This document shows positions 56,240 through 64,000 of a stretch of DNA of 64,000 nucleotides, in pieces; the first letter of the stretch is position 1; the number at the start of each line of letters is the position of its first letter. The translations under genes were made by a program, and so were the position numbers. The notes under the pieces were generated by a model. The model was given only the letters and a program-made list of their open reading frames with translations. It was not told the DNA's origin and ran no database searches. Origin of the DNA: Bacteroidales bacterium (GTDB lineage: Bacteria; Bacteroidota; Bacteroidia; Bacteroidales; P3); assembly GCA_017480185.1 (NCBI GenBank), contig JAFVBC010000003.1, positions 1-64,000 of the forward strand, read 5' to 3'.

Positions 56240-56316
56240 ATATCATCTCCTGCCACGGTAGGACATGAGTAGGCGATGGTCAGGAGTTGATAGGGAGTTG
56301 ATAAGGAGATGGTCCC
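56240..56316. repeat. 11-bp-unit intergenic element, family 2, copy 2
   Basis: GGAGTTGATAG (56283), GGAGTTGATAA (56294) and GGAGATGGTCC (56305) are three contiguous 11-bp units. TATCATCTCC at 56241-56250 marks the other end. Read on the minus strand, it starts GGACCATCTCC and ends GGAGATGATA, exactly the plan of the element at 13360. Confidence 0.75.
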
Positions 56317-56479
56317 TACATGCCACTGATTATCAGCAAATTATCAACACCTTCGGTAATAACATGTTAAAGCATTGATTTTGAGTACATTAAGCCATTT
56401 GCTCATTTTTTGCACTTTTTTACGGGTCGGTGCGTTGGGGCGGTGTGTCGGAGGACTGTTTGTTGTGGTTGAAAAAAAG

Positions 56480-56513
56480 TTGGGTCGAGGTGCACAAAAA
56501 AGGTGTAAATTTG
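56480..56513 (+). promoter_or_regulatory. Promoter of pyrE
   Basis: TTG at 56480-56482, a 23-base spacer, then TAAATTTG at 56506-56513 followed by CA. The pyrE ATG begins only five bases after this element, so transcription probably starts at or within a base or two of the ATG. Confidence 0.6.
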
Positions 56514-56517
56514 CATC

Positions 56518-57171
56518 ATGATTATAAACCAAGACTACGCCGCAAAGACGGCAGAATACCTATTGACAGTGAAAGCCGTTAAGCTCAACAACGAGCACCC
56601 TTTCACTTGGGCATCGGGGCGCAAGTCGCCCATCTATTGCGACAATCGCGTAACGCTTTCTTATCCCGAAATTCGCACCTTTATTCGCCAGGGTTTTGTC
56701 GAGGCCATTGCTGGGACATGGGGCGATGTCGACGTCGTGGCTGGTGTTGCCACTGGGGGTATTGCCCAGGGTGCACTGGTGGCGCAAGAATTTGGCAAGC
56801 CGTTTGTGTATGTGCGCTCGGAGCAGAAAAGCCATGGACTGGCCAACCAAATTGAAGGCGAGATACGCGAAGGCCAATCGGTAGTGGTGATAGAAGACCT
56901 TGTGTCGACAGGCAAAAGCAGTCTCATCGCAGTGCGAGCACTGCGCGACAAGGGATGCATCGTGAAAGGTATGGCAGCCATATTTACCTATGGTCTGCAG
57001 GTAGCTGCCGACAACTTTGCCGCCGAAGGGGTTGAACTGGTAACGCTGACCGACTACGACACTCTTATTGATGTAGCGCAACGACACGAATTTATCCGTT
57101 CTGAGGCAATGCAATCGTTGGCCAATTGGCGCTTAAACCCCGAGCGTTGGAGCGACGACCACATGAATTAA
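56518..57171 (+). CDS. pyrE: Orotate phosphoribosyltransferase
   Basis: Joins orotate to PRPP to form OMP in pyrimidine synthesis. The 217 residues show the substrate loop (HPFTWASGRKSPIYCDNR), VVAGVATGGIAQGAL and the PRPP-binding signature VVVIEDLVSTGKSS. N-terminal length matches the Bacteroidota family (sequence before HPFTWASG is about 25 residues), so ATG 56518 is likely right despite its closeness to the promoter. Confidence 0.95.
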   Translation: MIINQDYAAKTAEYLLTVKAVKLNNEHPFTWASGRKSPIYCDNRVTLSYPEIRTFIRQGFVEAIAGTWGDVDVVAGVATGGIAQGALVAQEFGKPFVYVRSEQKSHGLANQIEGEIREGQSVVVIEDLVSTGKSSLIAVRALRDKGCIVKGMAAIFTYGLQVAADNFAAEGVELVTLTDYDTLIDVAQRHEFIRSEAMQSLANWRLNPERWSDDHMN

Positions 57172-57190
57172 ACCTCACTGACGATGTGAA

Positions 57191-57994
57191 GTGAAAGCCC
57201 GTCTCATAACCACACTGCTGTGTACAGCATCGCTGGCACTGTCGGCACAGACAGTGCCAATGCCGTTTTTATCTGTGGCCATCACCGATAGTGTTAATAT
57301 CGACCTTGTGTGGGTTGATGGAGGGCAGTTCACCATGGGGTGCAACAATGCCCCACGTGGGGTGAAAGACACCTATGAAGCCAACGCTCCCGAGCACAGC
57401 GTAGAGGTACAAGGCTTTTATATGGGGCGGTTTGAGGTAACCCGCGGTCAATGGCGTGCACTAATGGGCGAACCACCGTCTGCATTCAGTGGTTCCGACA
57501 GCTTGCCTGTTGAGAGTTGTACGTGGGACGAGGCACAAGAGTTTGTTATGCTGCTTTCGATGCGCACGGGTCGACGATTTCGTCTACCCACTGAAGCCGA
57601 GTGGGAATATGCCGCCCGTGGCGGACAGCACCATGCTGCAACACCCTATTCGGGTGCCGACAGGTCGCAGTTGGGACAAGTCGCATGGTTTTGTGCCAAC
57701 AGTAAAGGGCACCCTCATATTGTAGGGCTTCTGAGCCCAAACACACTGGGACTTTACGACATGAGTGGCAATGTGGCCGAGTGGTGCGCCGACTGGATGG
57801 CACCCTACACAGCCGAACATCAGATTGCCCCTCGGGGGGCACGCAACGGCGAATGTCGCATCATACGTGGTGGGCACTATAACAGCACCTCACCAGCCGT
57901 TACCGTCTACGACCGCAGTTGGTATGTCCCCTCGGGTAGGTTGGAATATGTGGGTCTGCGCGTGGTGATGGACTCTGATGGACCTACGCCATAA
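57191..57994 (+). CDS. Exported SUMF1-domain (formylglycine-enzyme-like) protein
   Basis: A 267-residue protein beginning at a GTG, the only start that gives a signal peptide (about 1-19, ending LSAQ); a nearby ATG at 57184 is followed at once by a stop. The rest is a SUMF1 domain: GGQFTMGCNN, GFYMGRFEVTRGQW, PVESCTWDEA, RFRLPTEAEWEYAARGG, MSGNVAEWC and a final RGGHYNS. The Cys pair used by true formylglycine-generating enzymes near the C-terminus is missing, so it is probably a structural or binding protein. It lies between two phosphoribosyltransferase genes, 19 bases after pyrE. Confidence 0.82.
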   Translation: MKARLITTLLCTASLALSAQTVPMPFLSVAITDSVNIDLVWVDGGQFTMGCNNAPRGVKDTYEANAPEHSVEVQGFYMGRFEVTRGQWRALMGEPPSAFSGSDSLPVESCTWDEAQEFVMLLSMRTGRRFRLPTEAEWEYAARGGQHHAATPYSGADRSQLGQVAWFCANSKGHPHIVGLLSPNTLGLYDMSGNVAEWCADWMAPYTAEHQIAPRGARNGECRIIRGGHYNSTSPAVTVYDRSWYVPSGRLEYVGLRVVMDSDGPTP

Positions 57995-58046
57995 CAATGC
58001 AACACATGCTGTCTTGCCACACATAAAAACACTTTTAATCACAGAA

Positions 58047-58577
58047 ATGAAGATAAACAACATAGATTTCAAGCCCTATATTGACCACGACAAGCTGCAA
58101 GCCACTGTTGCCCGTATGGCACAAAAGATAGACCGTGATTACGCCAACACCTCGTTGATGGTGTGTCCTGTGCTGACGGGGGCATTTGTCTTTGCTGCCG
58201 ATCTGGTGCGGCAACTGAAATCTGAGTGCGAAATAAGTTTTGTGAAATACACCTCCTACGAGGGAATGCAGAGTAGCGGTAAGGTGGGGTGCCAAATGCC
58301 ATTTAGCGAGAAGATGCGTGGACGGCATGTGCTGATTGTGGAAGATGTGATAGACAGTGGCCTTTCGATGGCTCACATGCTACAGCAGGTGAGCACCTTT
58401 GAACCGTGCAGCGTAAAGGTATGCACACTCTTTTTCAAACCCAATATGTTCCGCCAGCAATTCAAGCCCGACTATGTGGGGCTTGAGATAGCCGACGATT
58501 TCATCGTGGGTTATGGCCTCGATTTCGATGGAAAGGGAAGACAGTTGCCCGACGTGTGGATTGCCAATACCAAATAG
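58047..58577 (+). CDS. hpt: Hypoxanthine phosphoribosyltransferase
   Basis: Salvages hypoxanthine and guanine with PRPP. The 176 residues contain the family signature VLIVEDVIDSGLSM, the base-side KYTSYEGMQSSGKV and the C-terminal VGYGLDFDGKGRQLPDVW. The frame extends to 57978, inside the preceding gene, but ATG 58047 matches the family N-terminus. It follows the SUMF1 gene after 52 bases. The next gene starts 14 bases downstream. Confidence 0.92.
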   Translation: MKINNIDFKPYIDHDKLQATVARMAQKIDRDYANTSLMVCPVLTGAFVFAADLVRQLKSECEISFVKYTSYEGMQSSGKVGCQMPFSEKMRGRHVLIVEDVIDSGLSMAHMLQQVSTFEPCSVKVCTLFFKPNMFRQQFKPDYVGLEIADDFIVGYGLDFDGKGRQLPDVWIANTK

Positions 58578-58591
58578 AACCATTACCATTC

Positions 58592-58996
58592 ATGAAAAAA
58601 CACCTCCATACAAGCTCAAGACTTGCCCTTATTGCAATATGCATGGTGTGTATGTTTGTGTCGTGCAAGCCCGAGGAAACACACATAAACGTCAGCACCA
58701 ATCAATTGGTTGGATTGTGGAAAAAGAGTTCGACCAACGAATATTGGCGCTACAATAGTGATGGTACTGGCGCAACATGGGATGCCGACGATGATATAAG
58801 CGAAGTTGAGACCAACTTCTCGTTCAAATGGAGTCTTGATGAGGATGTGGTAACCCATGTGTTTACGGGTAGAATGAACAACCAATATGTGCCTAAAAGC
58901 TATACCATTACGGCTATCGACTCGAAAACCATGAAATGGCGTGACCTTGACTACGATTACACCTACATCCTACAAAAAGTAACATCGCAGTCATGA
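58592..58996 (+). CDS. Small lipoprotein, lipocalin-like
   Basis: A 134-residue lipoprotein with signal ending MFVSC (lipid Cys near residue 26). The mature part, starting NQLVGLWKKSSTNEYWRYNSDG, has the Trp-containing first strand and short beta pattern of lipocalin-like (DUF5004-type) Bacteroidota proteins. The start upstream at 58556 overlaps hpt and lacks a signal; ATG 58592 is used. It overlaps the AsmA gene by four bases. Confidence 0.72.
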   Translation: MKKHLHTSSRLALIAICMVCMFVSCKPEETHINVSTNQLVGLWKKSSTNEYWRYNSDGTGATWDADDDISEVETNFSFKWSLDEDVVTHVFTGRMNNQYVPKSYTITAIDSKTMKWRDLDYDYTYILQKVTSQS

Positions 58997-61900
58997 AAAA
59001 AGGTTGGAAGATAGCCCTTATAAGCGTAGGTTCGCTACTCGGTGTAGTACTGCTGGTGGTGGCTGTTGCCATGTGGGTGGTGTTTACTCCCAAACAGCTC
59101 ACAAAAGTGGTAAATAAACTGGCCGACAACTATCTGTTGTGCGACGCATCGTTTGGTAATGTCGATCTCACGTTGCTCTCCACATTTCCCGATGCAGGAC
59201 TTCGTGTGGATGATGTGGTGTTGCTCAATCCCCAACCATTTGCCCCAACCGACACCGTTGCACAAGTAAAAAACCTCACTATTGGTATAGATGTAAAAGC
59301 CTTTCTTAAAGGTGGTAACATAAAGGTACATAAACTAATACTTGAAGGTACACAGGTGGCACTGTACACCGATATTGACGGAACGACAAACTTTGATATT
59401 TTCCCCACATCAGATAGCCCCGACACTACTCAAAGCACGTTTGTGTTGCCCGATACGGTAGACTTAAAACAAATAAAAATCAAGAACTTATCGGCCATAT
59501 ATGCCAGTGAGAAAGATGGTTTGGAGGCAACACTCAACGGGCTTAATGTGGTTGTTGATGGTAGTGTGGCACACCTGTGTGGCGAAGTTGCCATGAGTGT
59601 GGATAGTAAAGAGATGACGTTGAACATGGCCGATAGCGCAGGTAATGCAAACAGCATAGTGATTGACGGCTTAAACATGAAGTTGAAAGGCGAGGGGAGT
59701 GCCGATAGTGCTACAGCAATGCTACAAATGGAATTGGGAAAACTGTTTGCTTTTATAGATAATGACACCCTTACAAACACCACGTTGATAGCGTCAAAAG
59801 AGAGTGTACTTAAAGCAAAACTTCCGTTAATAATCAAGCTGAATGCAGGAGAATATGGCACAACTGACGGGAGACTGTCTATAGATCGTTATGCCATCAA
59901 CTTGCAAGGTTCGATTGTACTGCCCGACAGCAACGCCCCAATGTATGTAGACGCGCATGTTGCCACCACCGATGAATGGAACATAAAATCGCTTCTTGCC
60001 ATTGTACCAGCAAGATTGCTTGAGAGCCTGGCTGGCATGAATGTGGATGGGAATGTGAGTTTTGATGCTGTGGCAAAGGGATACGTCTCGGAAAACGACA
60101 AGCCTGTGGTTGATGCTGGTGTGCGTATGACTAAAGGAAAGTTTGCATACCCACAAGCGTTGCCATACAACCTTAACGACATAAATGCTGATATTGACGC
60201 TCATCTTGACCTCTTGCCACAAGGTGATAATAGGGTAACGGTGAACCGACTAAACGTTAGCACTCGAGGTACAAGTTTATCGGTAACAGGTGTTGCATCA
60301 CAGTTGTTGGACGATATAAAAGCCAACATAACACTCAAGGGCAGTTTGCCACTGCGCGACATCGACCCACTACTGCCCGACACCTTGCCAATTGACATGA
60401 ATGGCCGAGCTACAATAAACGCCACTGCACAGTTTGTTATGAGCCAACTGCAAAATATGGAGTTGGAGAAGATGCGGATGAATGGCACACTCGCACTCGA
60501 TGATCTCAATGTTGTGTACGACAGCATAGAAGCAGCCACGCCCCACATGGTGGTAAATGTAGCATTACCCTCAAAGAATGCAAAGGGTATGTTGGCCGAT
60601 GCAACTATAGAGGCCAGTAGGCTTAATGTGGTAATGACTAACGATTCGGTACGAGCCAACTTGGAATCGCCGAACATTTCGCTATCGGTCAATAACCCTC
60701 TGAAGAAACAGTTGCAAGCCTCGTTTGATATTTCACTAAACGAATCGGAGGTGAATGTCGGACAATTGATGGCCTCGTTGGGAGCCATGTCGGTTAAGGG
60801 AGCAATGCAGATGGATAGCATGCAGAACAACATTCTGCGCAAATTCCATCCAGAAGCAACTATTGACATGCACAGTGCAGTACTCTATACCCCCGCAATG
60901 CCCGATGCTGTACGCCTGTCGCAACTGTCAACAGCATATAATGCCAAGCAACTGGATATTGATAAGGTGAATGTTAAGTTTGGGCACTCGGACTTTTCTC
61001 TATACGGCACAATCGAAAATGCTGAAGCTTGGTTGAGTGGTGAGCAAATGCTTACTGGCCATTTGGACTTCACCTCGTCGTACACCGATGCCGACCAACT
61101 GATGACCCTATTCAGTGGTATGGGATCGGATGCCGATAGTATAGCAAAAATGAACCAGGAGGATAATGTTCCAGCCGACGCAACGCCATTCCTCGTACCT
61201 AAAAATGTCAATGTGGCGCTCAATACACACATCAAACGTTGCATCGCATTTGGTAACGACCTAAATGATGTGGCTGGTACACTGACCATAAACGATGGTA
61301 AAGCCGTTCTGGAGCAGATGGGATTTGTGTGTAAAGCAGCCACGATGCAACTCACAGCAGTGTACGAGTCGCCAAGACCCAATAACCTGTTCACTGCTAT
61401 CGATTTCCATTTACTCGACATACAGATTGATGAGTTGATTGACATGATTCCTTCAATTGATACGCTGGTGCCAATGCTTTCGGCATTTGAAGGTGCTGCC
61501 AACTTCCATCTCGCTGCCGAGACATTCCTAAACGCTCGATATGAACCCAAGATGAGTTCGTTGCTTGGATCGGCTGCCATAAGTGGCAAAAACTTGGTGG
61601 TGATGGATAACAAATCTATCTCTAATATTGCCAAACTGATGCAGTTGAAGAGTTGGAAGGAGAACGATAACAAAATACATATTGATAGTCTTGACGTTGA
61701 GATGACCTGTTTTAGAAAAGAAATAGAAGTTTACCCATTCTTATTGAATGTTGGAAACTACAGGATCTGTGCATCGGGTAAGCATAATCTCGACAATTTA
61801 TGCAGCTATCACGTCGAACTATTGAAGCACCCATTGTTGGCAAAGATAGGTGTTGATGTGAAAGGGTCAATAGACAGTCCCAAGATAACATTGGGCGAGG

Positions 61901-62007
61901 TGAAATACAGCGACCTATATAAACCAGAGAAACAGGGAGTTGTTGAGAAACGAACGCTGGAAATGAAAGAAAGAATACGCCGTGCACTGGAGGCAAACGT
62001 GCGTTGA
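58993..62007 (+). CDS. AsmA-family large inner-membrane protein
   Basis: A 1004-residue protein with one N-terminal transmembrane helix (about 7-29) and a long periplasmic part rich in beta structure. The start FTPKQLTKVVNKLADNYLLCDASFGNVDLTLLSTFPDAGL is the AsmA N-terminal domain, and KITLGEVKYSDLYK near the end fits the C-terminal AsmA half. Members of this family form hydrophobic bridges that carry phospholipids to the outer membrane. Length is usual for Bacteroidota AsmA. It ends with a basic cytoplasm-like tail. Confidence 0.85.
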   Translation: MKKGWKIALISVGSLLGVVLLVVAVAMWVVFTPKQLTKVVNKLADNYLLCDASFGNVDLTLLSTFPDAGLRVDDVVLLNPQPFAPTDTVAQVKNLTIGIDVKAFLKGGNIKVHKLILEGTQVALYTDIDGTTNFDIFPTSDSPDTTQSTFVLPDTVDLKQIKIKNLSAIYASEKDGLEATLNGLNVVVDGSVAHLCGEVAMSVDSKEMTLNMADSAGNANSIVIDGLNMKLKGEGSADSATAMLQMELGKLFAFIDNDTLTNTTLIASKESVLKAKLPLIIKLNAGEYGTTDGRLSIDRYAINLQGSIVLPDSNAPMYVDAHVATTDEWNIKSLLAIVPARLLESLAGMNVDGNVSFDAVAKGYVSENDKPVVDAGVRMTKGKFAYPQALPYNLNDINADIDAHLDLLPQGDNRVTVNRLNVSTRGTSLSVTGVASQLLDDIKANITLKGSLPLRDIDPLLPDTLPIDMNGRATINATAQFVMSQLQNMELEKMRMNGTLALDDLNVVYDSIEAATPHMVVNVALPSKNAKGMLADATIEASRLNVVMTNDSVRANLESPNISLSVNNPLKKQLQASFDISLNESEVNVGQLMASLGAMSVKGAMQMDSMQNNILRKFHPEATIDMHSAVLYTPAMPDAVRLSQLSTAYNAKQLDIDKVNVKFGHSDFSLYGTIENAEAWLSGEQMLTGHLDFTSSYTDADQLMTLFSGMGSDADSIAKMNQEDNVPADATPFLVPKNVNVALNTHIKRCIAFGNDLNDVAGTLTINDGKAVLEQMGFVCKAATMQLTAVYESPRPNNLFTAIDFHLLDIQIDELIDMIPSIDTLVPMLSAFEGAANFHLAAETFLNARYEPKMSSLLGSAAISGKNLVVMDNKSISNIAKLMQLKSWKENDNKIHIDSLDVEMTCFRKEIEVYPFLLNVGNYRICASGKHNLDNLCSYHVELLKHPLLAKIGVDVKGSIDSPKITLGEVKYSDLYKPEKQGVVEKRTLEMKERIRRALEANVR

Positions 62008-62020
62008 CGTTAAATAAGAG

Positions 62021-62521
62021 ATGCGAAGATACCAATCTGTCATACACGGCAACTACCGACGCGCCTACCTGCAAGCAGGATGTGTGGTGGCATTGTTACT
62101 CATCGCACAAATATTGATACGACAACTGTTAATGCACGAGTGTACAAGTCCACTGGGCTACTTGCCCGATGCTCTGTTGTTACTATCACTACTTTTATTG
62201 ATGATTCGTTATCGCAAGTCGCTTGATGGAAGTAAAGTCTCAATGAAAGAATTGATGCTCTTTGGCATGGGAACGTCGTGTATTGCCGCTGTTGGATATG
62301 GCTTGTTGCTCGTGCTTCATGGCCTTTGCTTCAAAGATCAGTCATTGACATTTGCTTCAACCCTTATGGGACATGAGGTCGATGTTACCAATACACCCAT
62401 ACATTATTGGACTCTATTTGTTGCCATCATCACTGTTATCGAAACTGCCCTATTGGGCAGTTTCGGCGCATTTGTGTTCTCTATACTCCTAAAAACCGAA
62501 AAACCAGAAAAGAAAAAATAG
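62021..62521 (+). CDS. DUF4199 membrane protein
   Basis: A 166-residue protein with four hydrophobic segments (about 20-38, 48-62, 83-102, 130-152). It matches DUF4199, whose genes almost always precede a dolichol-phosphate-mannose-synthase-like glycosyltransferase in Bacteroidales; that gene follows after nine bases. Function is unknown; it may help the transferase at the membrane. Confidence 0.85.
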   Translation: MRRYQSVIHGNYRRAYLQAGCVVALLLIAQILIRQLLMHECTSPLGYLPDALLLLSLLLLMIRYRKSLDGSKVSMKELMLFGMGTSCIAAVGYGLLLVLHGLCFKDQSLTFASTLMGHEVDVTNTPIHYWTLFVAIITVIETALLGSFGAFVFSILLKTEKPEKKK

Positions 62522-62530
62522 TTCATACGT

Positions 62531-63463
62531 ATGCAAATATCGATTATTGTGCCGTTGTATTCCGAGGCAGAGTCGCTACCTCACTTGGCAGAGTGGATAG
62601 ACCGAGTGATGCAAGAACATCACTTCAGTTACGAAGTCGTTATGGTCGACGATGGAAGTAAGGACAACTCTTGGGAAATAATAGAAGAGTTGCACAGCAA
62701 AAACCCAGCTTACCGAGGCATCAAGTTTAGAAGAAACTATGGTAAATCAGCAGCTTTGAATGTTGGTTTTGCGGCTGCACAAGGTGATGTGGTTATAACA
62801 ATGGATGCCGACCTTCAAGATAGCCCCGATGAAGTGCCAGAGTTGTATCGAATGATTGTTGAAGAGCACTACGATCTTGTAAGTGGATGGAAGAAGAAAC
62901 GTTATGACTCAAAAATAGCCAAAAACATACCCTCAAAGTTTTTTAACTGGACAACCCGTAAAATGAGTGGTATAAAACTGCACGATTTTAACTGTGGATT
63001 AAAAGCCTACAGGCGAGATGTGGTGAAGAGCATTGAGGTTTATGGTGAAATGCACCGATACATACCCGTTATAGCAAAGTGGGCAGGCTTTAGCAAGATA
63101 GGCGAGAAAGTAGTGCAACATCGTAAAAGAGAATTTGGTGTTACCAAATTTGGCATGAATCGCTTCATCAATGGCTATCTTGATTTAATGAGCATTATGT
63201 TCATGTCAAAGTTTGGGAAACAGCCCATGCACTTCTTCGGTGCCATAGGTAGTTTGAGCCTACTCTTTGGTATGGTTGCTCTACTGGTGGTTGTTATATT
63301 GCGCATCGTGGGGCGCATAGCCCTAACAAATTCAGTGTGGTTTTATATGTCAATGCTGTTTGTGCTAATGGGTCTTATTCTTTTCTTGGCCGGATTTTTG
63401 GGAGAACTTATATGTCGTAATAGCACAACGCGAAATCAATATTTAATTGAAACTGAACTATGA
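62531..63463 (+). CDS. Family 2 glycosyltransferase with membrane tail (DPM1/GtrB-like)
   Basis: A 310-residue transferase. The N-terminal 230 residues form a GT-A fold: [33 protein letters not shown] and the DAD motif in [16 protein letters not shown]. Two C-terminal transmembrane helices (about 235-260, 270-300) are typical of enzymes that charge polyprenyl phosphate with a sugar. It pairs with DUF4199 upstream and overlaps ychF by four bases. Confidence 0.93.
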   Translation: MQISIIVPLYSEAESLPHLAEWIDRVMQEHHFSYEVVMVDDGSKDNSWEIIEELHSKNPAYRGIKFRRNYGKSAALNVGFAAAQGDVVITMDADLQDSPDEVPELYRMIVEEHYDLVSGWKKKRYDSKIAKNIPSKFFNWTTRKMSGIKLHDFNCGLKAYRRDVVKSIEVYGEMHRYIPVIAKWAGFSKIGEKVVQHRKREFGVTKFGMNRFINGYLDLMSIMFMSKFGKQPMHFFGAIGSLSLLFGMVALLVVVILRIVGRIALTNSVWFYMSMLFVLMGLILFLAGFLGELICRNSTTRNQYLIETEL

Positions 63464-64000
63464 GCCTTCAATGTGGTATTGTTGGTTTGCCCAACGTCGG
63501 CAAATCCACTCTTTTTAACTGTTTAAGCAACGCCAAAGCTCAAGCAGCCAACTTTCCTTTCTGTACAATTGAACCCAATGTAGGCGTAATAACAGTGCCC
63601 GATGAGCGACTAACGAAACTGGTAGAAATAGAGCATCCAGCGAGTGTTGTCCCAGCAACGGTAGAGATTGTTGATATTGCTGGCCTTGTGCGTGGTGCCT
63701 CAAAGGGTGAGGGACTGGGCAATAAGTTTTTGGCCGACATACGCTCGTGCGATGCAATTATACATGTTCTTCGGTGTTTCGATGATGATAATATAACGCA
63801 TGTAGATGGTAGCGTTGATCCAGTCCGCGACAAACAAACCATTGACATTGAACTTCAGTTTAAGGATCTTGAAACAATCGAAAATCGATACGAGAAAGAG
63901 GTAAAGAAAAGTAAGGCTGGTGGAGATGCCAAAGCAAAGAAACTGGTGGAGGTGATGGATATGTACAAGGCGGCTTTGCTTGATGGTAGGAGTGCACGTA
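63460..64000 (+). CDS. ychF: Redox-regulated ATPase YchF, 5' part
   Basis: Obg-family P-loop protein that binds ATP rather than GTP and associates with ribosomes. The visible 180 residues contain the P-loop [23 protein letters not shown], and [20 protein letters not shown]. The coiled-coil insert begins near residue 130. The gene starts by overlapping the glycosyltransferase stop (ATGA) and runs off the end of the window; about half of the usual 365 residues are present. Confidence 0.95.
   Translation, partial: MSLQCGIVGLPNVGKSTLFNCLSNAKAQAANFPFCTIEPNVGVITVPDERLTKLVEIEHPASVVPATVEIVDIAGLVRGASKGEGLGNKFLADIRSCDAIIHVLRCFDDDNITHVDGSVDPVRDKQTIDIELQFKDLETIENRYEKEVKKSKAGGDAKAKKLVEVMDMYKAALLDGRSAR

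Noticed and set aside
57191..57994. Sulfatase-activating formylglycine enzyme
   Set aside because: The active-site cysteine pair is absent and there is no sulfatase gene nearby.

Overview
The window is a gene-dense stretch of a Bacteroidota chromosome, most likely a Bacteroidales species of the Prevotellaceae/Muribaculaceae kind. Reasons: many genes are preceded by the Bacteroidota -7 promoter element TAnnTTTG; Shine-Dalgarno sequences are mostly absent; the type IX secretion genes porU and porV sit together with ispF; there is a nusB-yajC-ybbR-coaE operon, a fused long NusB, and families largely confined to this phylum (GWxTD, DUF6266, smalll, CHU_C domain, GH3-serine hydrolase fusions). There are no rRNA or tRNA genes, no CRISPR array, no transposase and no integrase.

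Layout. 1-8.2 kb (+): guaB, two periplasmic SurA/PpiC-type chaperones, a MoxR ATPase, an unknown exported protein and panB. 8.2-13.2 kb (-): nadE, a GWxTD protein, an LpxL-like acyltransferase and a family 2 glycosyltransferase. 13.5-15.6 kb (+): a secreted Ser/Thr repeat protein and a nucleoside phosphorylase. 15.6-24.85 kb (-): one long operon from leuS through nusB, a DUF1573 lipoprotein, yajC, ybbR, coaE and a GH3/serine-hydrolase fusion to a membrane J-domain protein. 25.1-29.0 kb: an accessory-looking block with an unrecognised protein divergent from an HTH protein, DUF6266, a 45-residue smalll protein, another small protein and a fimbrillin-like lipoprotein. 29.1-32.6 kb (+): a ferredoxin-fused aldo/keto reductase, trmO, an ECF sigma factor with a likely membrane partner, and the RNase P RNA. 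32.6-40.7 kb (+): DUF4810 and DUF799 lipoproteins, a ComB phosphatase, PAP2, a SulP transporter, YebC, then a copper-type TonB receptor cluster. 40.9 kb (-): a TIGR04076 protein. 41.3-48.1 kb (+): porU, porV, ispF, clpS, nfeD, floA. 48.1-56.1 kb (-): atpD, atpC, an SAH/MTA deaminase, an outer-membrane barrel protein, a peptide-binding lipoprotein and two acyltransferase-like proteins. 56.5-64 kb (+): pyrE, a SUMF1-domain protein, hpt, a lipoprotein, an AsmA-like giant, DUF4199, a glycosyltransferase and the start of ychF.

Most of the window is housekeeping: nucleotide salvage and synthesis, NAD, CoA and pantothenate synthesis, envelope assembly, secretion and ATP synthesis. The notable features are: (1) two families of intergenic elements built from exact 11-bp units, one forming long hairpins at gene 3' ends and the other lying in divergent promoter regions; (2) a NAD synthetase whose glutaminase domain has lost two of its three catalytic residues; (3) a divergent control region at 25.9-26.1 kb with paired palindromes next to an HTH gene; (4) an ECF sigma factor followed by a single-pass protein ending in a CHU_C-like domain; (5) face-to-face overlapping promoters upstream of porU; and (6) a probably leaderless pyrE. 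No unmistakable new defence or mobile system is visible.
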